Assembly (NCBI RefSeq): GCF_021234875.1 | Contig: NZ_JAJQVM010000008.1 | Span: forward strand, 62,001-126,000 | Source: Marinibactrum halimedae | GTDB lineage: Bacteria > Pseudomonadota > Gammaproteobacteria > Pseudomonadales > Cellvibrionaceae | Length of the DNA: 64,000 nt | Direction of reading: 5' to 3' | Shown here: piece by piece, positions 9,128-19,835 of the stretch | Position numbering within the stretch: the stretch's first letter is position 1 | How the letters are laid out: the number at the start of each line of letters is the position of its first letter | Notes under the pieces: model-generated | The model's database searches: none | What the model saw: only the letters and a program-made list of their open reading frames with translations | What the model was told of the DNA's origin: nothing | Position numbers and translations under genes: made by a program

Positions 9128-10633
9128 TTATAGAGAGCCTTCTACAATCCAACCTTCATACCAAGGCGTTGAGCCAGGCTCGATGGCACCAATATAGGTG
9201 GTGTCATCAAAGAAAGTACCATCGGCTTTACTACCTGGGAAGGCTGTGTTGATCATATCAAAATCAATAGCGGTAAGGCCTGTTGCTTCAGTAGCTGTTG
9301 ATGCATAACTGGTATCCAAAGAGGCAGCTACTCCTGTAATTAGGTTCGGTGAGGATTCCGCTGTGTCTAGGTTTGTTGCTGTAACAGGGCCTGTTTCATC
9401 TGTGATTTCGAAGTTAGTACAATCTGCAATGGTATTGTTGTAGGCAATATTACCGGTTTGTGCATTGGTCACTACGTCTTCACCATCAAGCAATACACAG
9501 TTTTCGATAGTACCGCTAGCGCCAGTCATAATTGAGTTGTGAATAAACCCACCAGATCCGGCTTTCAAGACGTGTAGAGTGTTTTTGCCTCCGTTACCCA
9601 CAAAAGTGGCATTCACAATAGTGGGTGCAGATAAGATGCGATCAGAGCCAAAGGTATCAGCTTCGATGGTATTACCATTGGATTCGCTAGATTGAACAAC
9701 CAATGCATATTGAATGTTGCCTACGTAGCCTTCATCCCAGTCGATACTGTCGTCTTGGTTTCCAGTAAGTACCAAGTATTTAGCGTTAACGGAACCACCG
9801 TAGAACTCGACGCCATCATCTGCATTGTTATTAACTTGGATGTTGTTTACGGTTGTGCCGTTGCCCACGCCAACAAAAGAGATGCCGTTAATCTCATTAC
9901 CTACTGCGAACTCGTATCCGCCTTCGGTAACTACCACGTAACTTAAAGAACCGCTATCGTCAGTGTTGTCGTGTCCGCCAGCTAAACCAGACTCTCCTTC
10001 GGCATCTACGTTACATGCAACATCAGTTGTTGGTTCGTCGGCACCGCCATCACCAATATAACGGCACTCGTTATGAAGGCCGTATCCATGAATGATTAAA
10101 CCACCCCATTCTCCAGCACCATCAAACCCAGCATCTTCAGAAGAGAAAACAATAGGAGATGAGGCTGTACCATTTGCAATAATGTTAGAGCCGCGAGTAA
10201 TAGTTAGGTTGGCGAACGTGCCATTATCCGCAAGGATGCTAGTGCCAGGTTGAATGGTTAAAGTAACCTCTTCAACGGGAGTGTCGTCTTCTGCCAATGT
10301 TCCGTCGGTTGCAGACATTTGTTGGTTACCATTACCTACAACCACGGCGCCGCCCAAGAACCAAGTAATATCGCTGGTTAATGTTGCGTCTGCCATGATG
10401 CTCGCATTTAGCTGGCATACATCATTGCCATTGACATCCTGACGTAAGAATGAGAACTCGGACGGGCAATTAACCGTTGACCCGGTATCGCCACCACCAC
10501 CAGTGCTAGTATTGGTGGTACTGTTGTCTTGTGCATCAATATTTACAGTTGCTCTCTCGTCACTGCCGCAGCCGTAAAGACCAGTGATCGCTGCCACAAC
10601 GGTGGTGACTAGCACTAATTTTTTGAGTTCCAT
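9128..10633 (-). CDS. Secreted lipoprotein paired with a TonB-dependent receptor
   Basis: A 501-residue protein with a lipoprotein signal (hydrophobic stretch ending in LYGC), a Thr/Gly-rich linker, then a long acidic Gly/Asn-rich region. Recurrent phrases (ADNGTFANLTITRGSNIIANG, GVEFYGGSVNAKYLVLTG) look like successive rungs of a right-handed beta-helix. I do not recognise a named family. It lies 74 bp after the TonB-receptor gene on the same strand, before a terminator, so the two form an operon. By analogy with SusC/SusD-like pairs it may be the surface partner that captures the receptor's ligand, though its sequence is not SusD-like. Confidence 0.8.
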   Translation of the reverse strand: MELKKLVLVTTVVAAITGLYGCGSDERATVNIDAQDNSTTNTSTGGGGDTGSTVNCPSEFSFLRQDVNGNDVCQLNASIMADATLTSDITWFLGGAVVVGNGNQQMSATDGTLAEDDTPVEEVTLTIQPGTSILADNGTFANLTITRGSNIIANGTASSPIVFSSEDAGFDGAGEWGGLIIHGYGLHNECRYIGDGGADEPTTDVACNVDAEGESGLAGGHDNTDDSGSLSYVVVTEGGYEFAVGNEINGISFVGVGNGTTVNNIQVNNNADDGVEFYGGSVNAKYLVLTGNQDDSIDWDEGYVGNIQYALVVQSSESNGNTIEADTFGSDRILSAPTIVNATFVGNGGKNTLHVLKAGSGGFIHNSIMTGASGTIENCVLLDGEDVVTNAQTGNIAYNNTIADCTNFEITDETGPVTATNLDTAESSPNLITGVAASLDTSYASTATEATGLTAIDFDMINTAFPGSKADGTFFDDTTYIGAIEPGSTPWYEGWIVEGSL

Positions 10634-10707
10634 AACGTCTCCTAACGTGTTACGTCTTGGTGGTTATAAGGTTGTGAGAATCAACCAATTCTGTTTAAGG
10701 GTGAAAA

Positions 10708-13700
10708 TTAAAATTGCCAATCGAATCCAGCTTCAAACTCAATACCTTGTTTGTAGCTTTGGAAAATGTTTCCGCCTTGTGTGTATTCGACTTCAGAGTC
10801 CAAGAGGTTAGAAAGTTTTGCAGTCAATCTAATTCCATCTCTAAAGGATTTTTTGTAGTTCAACTTGAGGTCAGCAAAAGGCTCTTGTAAAACATCTGGG
10901 GCACCAGATAAGCCAGTATCAACAATTGACTTACCATTTTGATTAAACAACAACGTTAATTCTTGATCATTATCAAGGTCATCCCAGCCAAGGATTAAGT
11001 TGAATGTATACTCTGGTTGACCTTGTAATTCCCTGGAAGAGCCATCGTCTAAAGAAACCTCTGATTCGATAACACTTGCATTACCGGCAAGGAAAATTAA
11101 CTGTGTTAATGAATCGTTTAAATCAAAGTCAACTCTACTATCTATTTCGATACCATAAAGTTCTGCTTCAGGGGCATTTTGGAATGTTCTGGAGTTGCCT
11201 GCTGTCCCTGATGCAGTTTGTACAACACGCTCAATGGGATCCTCAAAGTCTTTATAAAAGAGGGCAATGCTTAAATTTTCAGTATCAGACCAATAATATT
11301 CCCAGCGCAAATCTGCATTTAAAATCTCAGAAACATCTAGATTTGGATTGCCTCGTACTCGAAAGTTAAACTCATTATCATAGAAGACGGCTGTGGAGCG
11401 TTCTTTAAAGTCAGGCCTACTGGCTGTTTTGGATACGGCAAAGCGCAATTGCTGATCTTCCGAATAGAGCCAATTGAACGTTAATGAAGGAAGGATTGGA
11501 TTGGACTCAAGCGCAGGAACATCGGTTGCTCGTTGTGTGGCTAGGTCAAAGGTATTGGTTTCCATTTCGAATTCATCATACCTCGCACCAACAATAAATT
11601 GAAATTCGGAATTGATTAAAATGTCGTAATTAAAATAAACACTCGCAATAGATAAATCAGCAGTGTAAGAATCACTTAAGAGGGTTTTATTTTGGAAAGC
11701 AAAGCCTGTTTCACGATTTCCGGTAATTGAATCATCATTGATAACTTCTGATACGCGACGATTCGGAGCAAGTAATCCATCATTTTCTATATTGGTGTCA
11801 AATCCATAAGTAACAGAATCAGCATCTCTGTCTCGATAAATGTACTGGTAGCCAAAAGTTAAAGTTTGCTCTGGAGCAGTATCACTCGGAATAATCCAGC
11901 TGTAGTCGTTAGAAAAGTCAAAGTTTAAATCTTCCAGTTCATCATAACGTCTAATTAACTCAGACGTTTCGAGAATGAACTCACCAGAGTTTGGCGTTGG
12001 CTCGTTGAATTGAACTTCTCTGCGGTCAGGAGCATATCGATTAGCCTGGCTTGCAGTAAATTGCCATGAAGTGCTGAAATTTCCATCCTCACTTAAAAAG
12101 TGATCCCCTGTGAATTGTTGTGATAAGTATTGTCGTTCTTCCCATTGGATGGTGTAGCCAAACTCATTTTCTCTTGAGTCCCCGCCAATACCTTCTGATA
12201 CTCGTGTGATATTTGAGGTTACACGTGAAGCAATTGTATTTGATTCATAAGTATTGTTCCCTGAAATAAAACCAAGAGAGAAAAGGGCGCTTACATTGAC
12301 ATTAAAGGAAGATTCTTCAAACTCAAAGTTATCCAATACTTCTGCGCGTTCATTAGGAGTGTAAGTTCTACTGATTCCATTTTCTCTTAAGGTCCAGCCG
12401 CTTTTGTAATTAATAGCGGCGAAATAACCCAGCTCATATTCTCCTGGATAGTAAATGTCGCCAAAGTTTGCGTTTAATGTCACATTGGGTGTTGCTTCTT
12501 TTGTTGCAAGATCTAAGTTGTCTTGTAGGAATTCCCCCGCCACTTCTCTAACAGCGATCTCAGTACTTTCATTCAATTGAAAGTACTGGTCAATTTGGCT
12601 GACTCCTTCGTTATTTTGATCGTCAATGCCTAATGCCAGAGCTGGGTCTAAAATGTATGCTAAAGCTTCTACGGCAACAGGCTCATTACGTGAGCCATCG
12701 TCAAATCCAAGATAATCGTAATCACCTCGTGCCGGGTCTGTCGCAACAGATTGTCCTGTTGCTGCGTTATAACCCATCTTGAATGTAATTTTCCCAGAGC
12801 GCTCTTCGGGGAAGGTTCGAGTGTTAATTACTAAGTTGCCACCGGTACTTTCACTGGGCATGGATGAAACAAACGTTTTTTTAACGTCCAGCTGACTTAC
12901 GATATTACTCGGAAAAAGATCAAGAGGAACAGAACGTCTGGAGGGGTTGGTACTTGGCATCGTTGAGCCATTTAGCGTTGTGGTGACGTACCGGCCACCC
13001 AGTCCGCGAATAAATACAAAGCTGTCATCTTGAACGGTAACAGATGGCATGCGCACAACTGAAGCTGCAATATCGGAATCGCCAAATCGAGCAAGTTGCT
13101 CAATCCCCATGGTGTCTACTACGTTTGCAGAAAAGCGCTCACTTTCTTCAAACATGGACGGATTGTAATCGGCGAGTATAAGGACCTCTTCTATCTGAGG
13201 TGGTGCAGCCAAGATTGGAGTGATGGGTGCATTTCTTTCTTGGAGAGATAAATTTAGACCTTTGGCTGAATTTGAAACGACTCGAATATCGCCTGAATTT
13301 AAAGTCTGATAGTTCGGATGAGTAACTCTAAAGTTATATATTCCACGAGGTAAACTAATTTCGTAATTGCCTTCGGCGTCAGCAGTGAAGGTTTGACCTG
13401 TTTGTTTCACTATGATTTCTGCATTGCCGACGGGGGTTCCGGCAGAGAAGACGCCACCTTTAACAAGGCCACTTGGTGCGCTGAGTTTTTCTTGTGCGGT
13501 TTCTGTCTTGAAAAAAGACTCAATGGCAACTTGAGTTTCTTTATTAGCATCTACAGCTATACTAATATCGGTAAGTTGTCCTTGGGCGCTATCAAAGCGA
13601 AAACTATGAACTGTTTCGGTGCCATCTATTAGTTGTAAGCTGTGTGTTCCTGAGTCTAAATCAAACGTCGTTGAGCCGTTTTTTTCGATAGGCTTTTCTA

Positions 13701-13845
13701 TTTGACCATCCAGCTTAATAGTTAAGCCTGACGCAGATGCGCCGTTTTTAAATACGGTTACAACAAGCTCATCATCGGAGACTGCTTGAGCAGCATTAAG
13801 TACGAGAGCACTTGCAGCTAACCCTCTTATTAGCGACGTTTTCAT
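10708..13845 (-). CDS. TonB-dependent outer-membrane receptor with N-terminal carboxypeptidase-like domain
   Basis: A signal peptide (about 1-25) is followed by beta-sandwich segments, one of the CarboxypepD_reg type (GNAEIIVKQTGQTFTADAEG... IYNFRVTHPNYQ). Then come a plug domain (FIRGLGGRYVTTTLNG, STGGNLVINTRTF) and a long beta-barrel ending in the terminal aromatic signal FDWQF. About 1046 aa is normal for this receptor type. GAGG lies five bases before the ATG at 13845; an in-frame GTG at 13851 overlaps that site and is unlikely. It imports an unknown large ligand through TonB energy. Glycans are a common guess for this architecture, but no linked enzyme confirms it. Confidence 0.92.
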   Translation of the reverse strand: MKTSLIRGLAASALVLNAAQAVSDDELVVTVFKNGASASGLTIKLDGQIEKPIEKNGSTTFDLDSGTHSLQLIDGTETVHSFRFDSAQGQLTDISIAVDANKETQVAIESFFKTETAQEKLSAPSGLVKGGVFSAGTPVGNAEIIVKQTGQTFTADAEGNYEISLPRGIYNFRVTHPNYQTLNSGDIRVVSNSAKGLNLSLQERNAPITPILAAPPQIEEVLILADYNPSMFEESERFSANVVDTMGIEQLARFGDSDIAASVVRMPSVTVQDDSFVFIRGLGGRYVTTTLNGSTMPSTNPSRRSVPLDLFPSNIVSQLDVKKTFVSSMPSESTGGNLVINTRTFPEERSGKITFKMGYNAATGQSVATDPARGDYDYLGFDDGSRNEPVAVEALAYILDPALALGIDDQNNEGVSQIDQYFQLNESTEIAVREVAGEFLQDNLDLATKEATPNVTLNANFGDIYYPGEYELGYFAAINYKSGWTLRENGISRTYTPNERAEVLDNFEFEESSFNVNVSALFSLGFISGNNTYESNTIASRVTSNITRVSEGIGGDSRENEFGYTIQWEERQYLSQQFTGDHFLSEDGNFSTSWQFTASQANRYAPDRREVQFNEPTPNSGEFILETSELIRRYDELEDLNFDFSNDYSWIIPSDTAPEQTLTFGYQYIYRDRDADSVTYGFDTNIENDGLLAPNRRVSEVINDDSITGNRETGFAFQNKTLLSDSYTADLSIASVYFNYDILINSEFQFIVGARYDEFEMETNTFDLATQRATDVPALESNPILPSLTFNWLYSEDQQLRFAVSKTASRPDFKERSTAVFYDNEFNFRVRGNPNLDVSEILNADLRWEYYWSDTENLSIALFYKDFEDPIERVVQTASGTAGNSRTFQNAPEAELYGIEIDSRVDFDLNDSLTQLIFLAGNASVIESEVSLDDGSSRELQGQPEYTFNLILGWDDLDNDQELTLLFNQNGKSIVDTGLSGAPDVLQEPFADLKLNYKKSFRDGIRLTAKLSNLLDSEVEYTQGGNIFQSYKQGIEFEAGFDWQF

Positions 13846-14200
13846 TGACACCTCATATCTGTGGGCGTTTGTATAAAAGAAACGAGACTGGCATTGGATA
13901 ATGGAGAGTGACTAATGTAATTGGAGCTTTTTATATGCAAGTCACCTGAAGATGCCTGAATTTTTCGCAAAGACTAGACGAGCTTTGTTACATTAATGTT
14001 TCCAAGAGGCGCTTTTATTTGAACTTCTTGTAAAGAGGATGTTGGCGCCAACGTTTTTGATTCATTTCGAAAAATGCAGTGGGGCGCCTGTACAAAGGTT
14101 AAGGCTTTTTTAGGAGGGTTGTGAAACTTATATTAAGTTGTTAGCGACTAAAACTTATTAGATAAAGAAAAAAGTTAAATTGGAGCTTAGGCGGAAGTGT
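13846..14200. other. Intergenic region between receptor gene and gltA terminator region
   Basis: This stretch should hold the promoter of the leftward receptor operon. I see no convincing gene and no clear operator palindrome. Codon-like frames are short and interrupted. Confidence 0.4.
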
Positions 14201-14230
14201 ATGCAGAGTCTCATACTTGAGACTCTGCAT
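14201..14230 (-). terminator. 13-bp stem-loop after gltA without a U tract
   Basis: ATGCAGAGTCTCA (14201-14213), loop TACT, TGAGACTCTGCAT (14218-14230), starting 17 bases after the gltA stop. The stem is perfect but no T run follows on either strand. It may be an mRNA 3'-end stabiliser or a Rho-assisted terminator rather than a classical one. Confidence 0.55.
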
Positions 14231-14247
14231 GGATAGCTAAAATGTAT

Positions 14248-15525
14248 TTACCCAGGGTAATCCCGCTTAGGGTAACCCGTATACAATTGGCGCGGACGAC
14301 CGATTTTGTATGGCCCGCTGATCATTTCTGCCCAGTGAGCAATCCAGCCTACCGTTCGGCCTGTTGCAAAGATGACGGTGAACATCTCTGTTGGAATACC
14401 AATGGCCTTCATGATGATGCCAGAGTAGAAATCGACGTTCGGGTAGAGTTTCTTCTCAATGAAGTACTCATCCTCAAGAGCAATGGTCTCTAGACGTTTT
14501 GCAATGGCAAGCAGTGGGTCATTTTCCAAACCAAGCTCAGAAAGTACTTCGTCACAGGTTTCTTTCATGACTTTCGCGCGTGGGTCAAAGTTTTTGTAAA
14601 CGCGGTGACCGAAGCCCATTAGGCGGAATGGATCGCTCTTGTCTTTCGCGCGCGCAACGTATTCGTCAATACGATCTACGCTGCCGATTTCTTCGAGCAT
14701 GTTCAATACTGCCTCGTTGGCGCCGCCGTGAGCAGGGCCCCATAGTGCAGTGATGCCTGAAGCGATACACGCAAATGGGTTTGCGCCTGAAGAACCCGCA
14801 AGACGAACGGTTGATGTCGAGGCGTTTTGCTCGTGGTCGGCGTGCAATAAGAAGATCTTATCCATCGCTTTGGCAAGAACAGGATTCACCTCTGGATCGT
14901 CACAAGGGGTACCAAACATCATGTGCAGGAAGTTTTCTGCGTAACCCATTTTGTTGTTAGGGTACATGAACGGTTGGCCCAAGTGATGCTTGTAACACAT
15001 CGCCGCTAAAGTAGGCATTTTGGCGATCAAACGATGGGCAGAGACTGCACGATGTTCTGGATTAGTGATGTCCAGTGAATCGTGATAAAAGGAGGCAAGA
15101 GCACCGACTGCGCCACACATCATTGCCATTGGGTGGGCATTGTGGTGGAAGCCACGGAAAAAGCGAGCCATGGACTCGTGTACCATGGTGTGATTGGTAA
15201 TGATATCGACAAACTCTTGCTTTTGTTCCGGTGTAGGAAGCTCACCGTTCAGCAATAAATAGCAGGATTCCAAATAGTCTGATTTTTCAGCGAGCTGTTC
15301 GATGGGGTAGCCGCGGTGCAGTAATATGCCGTTGTCACCGTCGATGTAGGTGATTTTTGATTCGCAAGACGCGGTGGATACAAAGCCTGGGTCATAGGTA
15401 AAGTAACCCTGGGCAGTTAGCCCGCGAACATCAACAACATCGGGGCCGGTTGAGCCAGAGTAGACTGGCATTTCAATTTTTTCATCCAAACCGTCGACCG
15501 AAAGGTACGCTTTCTTATCAGTCAT
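14248..15525 (-). CDS. gltA: Citrate synthase, type II
   Basis: Condenses oxaloacetate with acetyl-CoA at the entry of the TCA cycle. The catalytic regions are visible: [26 protein letters not shown] and NVDFYSG, with the N-terminal small domain ([21 protein letters not shown]) typical of the hexameric, NADH-sensitive Gram-negative enzyme. Length (425 aa) is standard. AGGAG precedes the ATG. It is transcribed away from sdhCDAB across a long shared spacer, as in pseudomonads and E. coli, where the divergent arrangement is strongly regulated. Confidence 0.98.
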   Translation of the reverse strand: MTDKKAYLSVDGLDEKIEMPVYSGSTGPDVVDVRGLTAQGYFTYDPGFVSTASCESKITYIDGDNGILLHRGYPIEQLAEKSDYLESCYLLLNGELPTPEQKQEFVDIITNHTMVHESMARFFRGFHHNAHPMAMMCGAVGALASFYHDSLDITNPEHRAVSAHRLIAKMPTLAAMCYKHHLGQPFMYPNNKMGYAENFLHMMFGTPCDDPEVNPVLAKAMDKIFLLHADHEQNASTSTVRLAGSSGANPFACIASGITALWGPAHGGANEAVLNMLEEIGSVDRIDEYVARAKDKSDPFRLMGFGHRVYKNFDPRAKVMKETCDEVLSELGLENDPLLAIAKRLETIALEDEYFIEKKLYPNVDFYSGIIMKAIGIPTEMFTVIFATGRTVGWIAHWAEMISGPYKIGRPRQLYTGYPKRDYPG

Positions 15526-16423
15526 TACGGACTCCTGTATCTTCTGTGTGGGAAAGCCTAAAAGATTTGGCCATTCAAGCGCTAATAATAGCTGTTATGC
15601 GCAAGTTTTCGCGTAAAAACCTATTAAAGCTATCAAAAAGTAGTGCCTTAGAAATTAAGCCGAACAACTATACGGTGGCCATTTTGATTGTCAATGAATA
15701 TTGCCTTAACAAAAGAAGCAATGTGTGCCACAACTTGGAATATATTTTTAATGGGTATGTTCATAGATAAATGGACACAGATAATAAATGGATATGCTCA
15801 GCGATGATCAGTCGTCGAAGCGTACATTTTTTCACCCTAGACTTAATTAAGATCCATATATACTCATTCTTTATACACATGGATTACCCATTCAGCTTGT
15901 TGCTTTTAGTTTATTGTCGCTTAGTGAAAAGGACAAATGCTATTGGACTAATGTCGTTATTGACCGCGTGGCGGATTGATCTATCGTTCATAGTCAATTC
16001 TTTGGTAGTGTTTTTAAGTGTTGAATTCGTCAATGTTGGTTCAGTGATGATAGAAAACACTGAATAAAAAGCGAGAATGCTGGATTAAAGCTAGGAGCAG
16101 TGGCATCACGTATAATTGCGACATCAGTTCTAGATAGGGTATCAGTCTAGATAGAGTATCGCCAAAAGCAGACTGCTCAAAAACGCCTTGTATGAAAAAT
16201 GTTTCGTATTAAGTGTGTTCTTCACAAGCCAGCCCTAACCGTAAAGTAATCAGTATTACGGCGCGATTGGATTTCGATTGTTAAATAATAACGTCACTAT
16301 CGATAAGAAAATTCGATGCAGCTGATGCTAGGGTGAAAAAGACGCTCTTTTTTTGAGCCTAAAAAGTTTATACGTGTGCAGGTTGAAGTTGGATTATGCG
16401 TCAAAATTGGTGTTATGGCGTAT
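15526..16423. other. Long gltA-sdhC divergent spacer
   Basis: Roughly 1 kb separates gltA from sdhC. It must contain the gltA promoter and upstream control elements. Frames at 15450-15770 and 15771-16067 lack ribosome binding sites and similarity to anything I know, so I leave them out. An imperfect tandem duplication lies at 16123-16157. Confidence 0.5.
16123..16157. repeat. Imperfect tandem duplication, 17-18 bp unit
   Basis: ATCAGTTCTAGATAGGGT (16123-16140) is followed directly by ATCAGTCTAGATAGAGT (16141-16157): one deletion and one substitution between copies. Confidence 0.8.
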
Positions 16424-16452
16424 TTGTAATTTCAAAGTCATATATCTATAAT
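16424..16452 (+). promoter_or_regulatory. Predicted sigma-70 promoter of sdhCDAB
   Basis: TTGTAA (16424-16429), a 17-base spacer, then a perfect TATAAT (16447-16452). Transcription would start near 16459, giving a leader of about 120 nt before sdhC. It is the best promoter match in this spacer on the plus strand. Confidence 0.6.
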
Positions 16453-16579
16453 TCCGCGCGATCTTGTACTAGGGACGCTGGCACATCTTTTGTCAACTGC
16501 CTATGCTTGGGGAACTGAATAATTCCCATACTAGAAACCTGTTTGTCTATTTGATAAACAAAAAAGGTGAAAAACAACC

Positions 16580-16954
16580 GTGAATAAAAACAGACCTGTC
16601 AATCTAGATATATCGACAATTAGCCTGCCTGTTACAGCCATCATTTCCATTTTACATCGCATTTCCGGGGTTATCTTATTTGCCGTCGTAGCACTTTTGC
16701 TCTGGGCACTTCATACCAGTCTTGCGTCTGAAGAAGGATTTGCTCAAGTTGGCCAAGTGTTTGGACACCCCATTGCCAAAATCGTTCTTTGGGGATCACT
16801 TGCCGCATTGGCGTATCACTTGGTGGCCGGCGTTCGCCATTTAATTATGGATGCTGGTGTAGGTGAAAGTCTTGAGGGCGGCCGTATGGGCGCTAAAATC
16901 GTTGCCGTTGTGGCAGTCATTCTGATAGCTCTTGCGGGGGTGTGGGTATGGTAA
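16580..16954 (+). CDS. sdhC: Succinate dehydrogenase cytochrome b556 subunit
   Basis: Membrane anchor of complex II, holding haem b and the quinone site with SdhD. The conserved RPVNLDISTISLPVTAIISILHRISGV opening, the HxxxGxRHLIMD motif (HLVAGVRHLIMDAG) and three hydrophobic helices identify it. The start is GTG at 16580; AAGGTGA lies upstream at a slightly long distance. First gene of sdhCDAB; its end overlaps the sdhD start. Confidence 0.96.
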   Translation: MNKNRPVNLDISTISLPVTAIISILHRISGVILFAVVALLLWALHTSLASEEGFAQVGQVFGHPIAKIVLWGSLAALAYHLVAGVRHLIMDAGVGESLEGGRMGAKIVAVVAVILIALAGVWVW

Positions 16955-17316
16955 CAGCAGTTACAAGTTTTGGGCGCAGTGGCCTTTATGATTGGCTGAT
17001 TCAGCGTGTCTCCGCTGTTGTTTTAGCCGCTTACACTCTATTTATGGTGGCGTATTTAGTCTTAAATCCTGATTTGACCTACACCCAGTGGCAAGGGTTG
17101 TTTGATCAATTGTGGATGAGAATTTTTAGTTTCGTAACCTTAATTTCCATTGTTGCTCACGCGTGGATTGGTCTGTGGTCTGTACTGACGGATTACTTGA
17201 CTAGCCGAATGATGGGTGGAAAAGCGGTGGTACTTCGTGTGTTAGCCCAAGTCTGTTTGGGTGTTGTCGCCGTAACGTACACCATCTGGGGCATTGAAAT
17301 TTTGTGGGGGTTATAA
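16948..17316 (+). CDS. sdhD: Succinate dehydrogenase hydrophobic membrane anchor subunit
   Basis: Second membrane anchor of complex II, with three transmembrane helices. [22 protein letters not shown] at the N-terminus and [18 protein letters not shown] (haem-ligand region) are family hallmarks. I choose the ATG at 16948, which overlaps the sdhC stop (ATGGTAA), over the upstream GTG at 16942, because the family normally begins at MVT. The product is 122 aa. Confidence 0.95.
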   Translation: MVTAVTSFGRSGLYDWLIQRVSAVVLAAYTLFMVAYLVLNPDLTYTQWQGLFDQLWMRIFSFVTLISIVAHAWIGLWSVLTDYLTSRMMGGKAVVLRVLAQVCLGVVAVTYTIWGIEILWGL

Positions 17317-17320
17317 GGTT

Positions 17321-19093
17321 ATGAGTCAATTACGTACGATTTCTTTTGATGGCATTGTGATTGGTGGCGGTGGCGCAGGTATGCGTGCTGCATTGCAAAT
17401 GGCATCATCCGGTTTTAAAACCGCTGTAATTACTAAAGTGTTTCCAACGCGTTCGCATACGGTTTCTGCCCAAGGGGGAATTACCTGTGCGATTGCCAGT
17501 GCCGATCCTGAAGATGATTGGCGTTGGCATATGTACGATACCATCAAAGGGTCTGATTACATTGGGGACCAAGATGCGATCGAATACATGTGTTCAGTCG
17601 GGCCAGAAGCGGTCTTTGAACTAGAACATATGGGCCTGCCTTTTTCCCGCTTTGAAAATGGTCGAATTTATCAGCGCCCATTTGGCGGTCAATCTAAAGA
17701 TTTCGGTAAAGGTGGCCAAGCTGCTCGTACTTGTGCCGCTGCAGACCGCACCGGCCATGCGTTGTTACACACGCTTTATCAAAACAATGTAAAAAATAAC
17801 ACCGTCTTTTTAAATGAATGGTTTGCCGTTGATTTGGTGAAAAACCAAGACGGTGCTGTTGTCGGTGTGATTGCGATTTGTATTGAGACCGGTGAAACCG
17901 TCTTTGTGAAATCGAAAGCAACCGTGTTTGCCACTGGTGGCGCGGGTCGTATTTTTGCTTCTACAACCAACGCTCACATTAATACTGGCGATGGTGTTGG
18001 TATGGCATTGCGTGCAAATGCGCCGATGCAGGACATGGAAATGTGGCAGTTCCACCCCACCGGTATTCACGGTGCAGGTGTGTTAGTCACCGAAGGTTGT
18101 CGTGGTGAAGGCGGATACCTGATCAACAAAGACGGTGAGCGCTTTATGGAGCGTTATGCGCCGAATGCAAAAGACCTTGCCGGCCGTGATGTGGTTGCCC
18201 GCTCTATGGTATTAGAGATTCTAGAAGGTCGTGGATGTGGCCCTGATGGCGATCATGTGTATCTAAAATTAGATCACTTGGGTGAAGAAGTATTAGAAAG
18301 CCGCCTACCGGGCATTTGTGAGCTTTCTCGTACCTTTGCACACTCTGATCCAGTTTATACCCCGGTTCCGGTTGTACCGACTTGTCACTATATGATGGGC
18401 GGAGTTCCAACCAACGTTCATGGACAAGCTCTCACTCAGGATCAAAATGGCAATGATCATGTGATCGATGGGTTTTACGCGTGTGGTGAAATCGCTTGTG
18501 TTTCTGTACACGGCGCAAACCGTTTAGGCGGTAACTCACTTCTAGATTTGGTTGTATTTGGTCGAGCTTCGGGTTTATTTATCGAAAAATCCTTGCGTGA
18601 AGGCGTCGAAATGCGTGAAGCGTCCGAGTCTGATATTGAAGCGGCCATGTCTCGTTTGAATAAGATCAATGAGTCCACTTCAGGTGAGCGTCCGGCGGAA
18701 TTACGTAAAGAGCTGCAAACAGTTATGCAAAACCACTTTGGTGTTTTCCGTCGTGGTGATTACATGCAGGAAGGCATCAAAAAACTGGCTGATCTTCGTG
18801 AACGTATTGAAAATGTGTACTTGGAAGATAAAAGTAACGCATTTAACACGGCTCGTATCGAAGCGCTTGAACTGCAAAATTTGCTTGAAACGGCGGAAGC
18901 AACCGCCATTTCAGCAGAAGTTAGGAAAGAGTCTCGCGGTGCTCATGCCCGAGAAGATTTCCAAGAGCGTGATGATGAAAATTGGTTGTGCCACTCCATG
19001 TATTTCCCTGAGGACAAACGTGTGGGTAAGCGCGCGGTGAATTTTGCACCGAAAACCATGGAGCCGTTCGAGCCTAAGGTTCGCACTTACTAA
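17321..19093 (+). CDS. sdhA: Succinate dehydrogenase flavoprotein subunit
   Basis: Oxidises succinate to fumarate using covalently bound FAD. The N-terminus has the dinucleotide-binding [14 protein letters not shown], then SHTVSAQGG with H45 as the expected FAD-linkage histidine. [21 protein letters not shown] and [19 protein letters not shown] are also present. The ATG at 17321, four bases after the sdhD stop and behind AAGG, gives 590 aa, near the usual 588; the longer frame from 17294 would overlap sdhD and add a non-conserved leader. Confidence 0.97.
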   Translation: MSQLRTISFDGIVIGGGGAGMRAALQMASSGFKTAVITKVFPTRSHTVSAQGGITCAIASADPEDDWRWHMYDTIKGSDYIGDQDAIEYMCSVGPEAVFELEHMGLPFSRFENGRIYQRPFGGQSKDFGKGGQAARTCAAADRTGHALLHTLYQNNVKNNTVFLNEWFAVDLVKNQDGAVVGVIAICIETGETVFVKSKATVFATGGAGRIFASTTNAHINTGDGVGMALRANAPMQDMEMWQFHPTGIHGAGVLVTEGCRGEGGYLINKDGERFMERYAPNAKDLAGRDVVARSMVLEILEGRGCGPDGDHVYLKLDHLGEEVLESRLPGICELSRTFAHSDPVYTPVPVVPTCHYMMGGVPTNVHGQALTQDQNGNDHVIDGFYACGEIACVSVHGANRLGGNSLLDLVVFGRASGLFIEKSLREGVEMREASESDIEAAMSRLNKINESTSGERPAELRKELQTVMQNHFGVFRRGDYMQEGIKKLADLRERIENVYLEDKSNAFNTARIEALELQNLLETAEATAISAEVRKESRGAHAREDFQERDDENWLCHSMYFPEDKRVGKRAVNFAPKTMEPFEPKVRTY

Positions 19094-19109
19094 TACCGGG
19101 GTGATTAGC

Positions 19110-19814
19110 ATGTTGAAAGTTGAAGTTTATCGATACAATCCAGAGCAAGACAAAGCGCCATACATGAAAACCTACGAGTTAGATACTCAAGGTAAAGACT
19201 TGATGGTGTTGGATGTACTGGAATTGTTAAAAGCGCAAGACCCAAGTTTGGCGTTCAGACGTTCATGCCGAGAAGGGGTTTGTGGCTCGGATGGTATGAA
19301 TATCAGTGGTAAAAATGGATTGGCTTGTATCAAGCCTCTTTCTGAATGTGTGAAAGGTGGCAAGTTGGTGATTCGTCCGTTGCCAGGTCTTCCTGTTGTT
19401 CGAGACTTGGTCGTGGATATGACTCAATTTTACGACCAATACAAAAAGATTGAGCCGTTTTTACAAAACGACACGCCTGCACCAGCCATTGAACGTCTTC
19501 AATCACCAGAAGATCGTGCAAAACTTGATGGGTTGTATGAGTGTATTTTGTGTGCGTGTTGTTCAACCAGCTGCCCATCCTTCTGGTGGAACCCAGATAA
19601 ATTCATTGGTCCGGCAGGGTTGTTACAGGCTTATCGTTTCTTGGCTGATAGCCGTGATACCAAAGCAGATGAGCGCTTATCTAAATTAGATGATCCGTTC
19701 AGTGTTTTCCGCTGTCATGGTATTCAAAACTGTGTGCAGGTATGCCCAAAGGGTTTGAATCCGACACGTGCGATTGGCCATATCCGAAACATGTTGCTTT
19801 CTCGTGGAACATGA
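19110..19814 (+). CDS. sdhB: Succinate dehydrogenase iron-sulfur subunit
   Basis: Carries electrons from FAD to quinone through three Fe-S clusters. The [2Fe-2S] ligands are C53, C58, D61 and C73 (SCREGVCGSDG...LACI), with Asp in the third position as in E. coli. The C-terminal half has CILCACCSTSCP and CHGIQNCVQVCPKGLNP for the 4Fe and 3Fe clusters. The ATG at 19110 gives the normal 234 aa; the longer frame from 19044 runs inside sdhA. Last gene of the sdh operon; no classical terminator is visible after it. Confidence 0.97.
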   Translation: MLKVEVYRYNPEQDKAPYMKTYELDTQGKDLMVLDVLELLKAQDPSLAFRRSCREGVCGSDGMNISGKNGLACIKPLSECVKGGKLVIRPLPGLPVVRDLVVDMTQFYDQYKKIEPFLQNDTPAPAIERLQSPEDRAKLDGLYECILCACCSTSCPSFWWNPDKFIGPAGLLQAYRFLADSRDTKADERLSKLDDPFSVFRCHGIQNCVQVCPKGLNPTRAIGHIRNMLLSRGT

Positions 19815-19835
19815 TTTTTTTAAGCGGATGATTTT

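Noticed and set aside
15771-16067. 98-codon plus-strand frame in the gltA-sdhC spacer
   Set aside because: No ribosome binding site and no recognisable domain; the spacer is a regulatory region in relatives.
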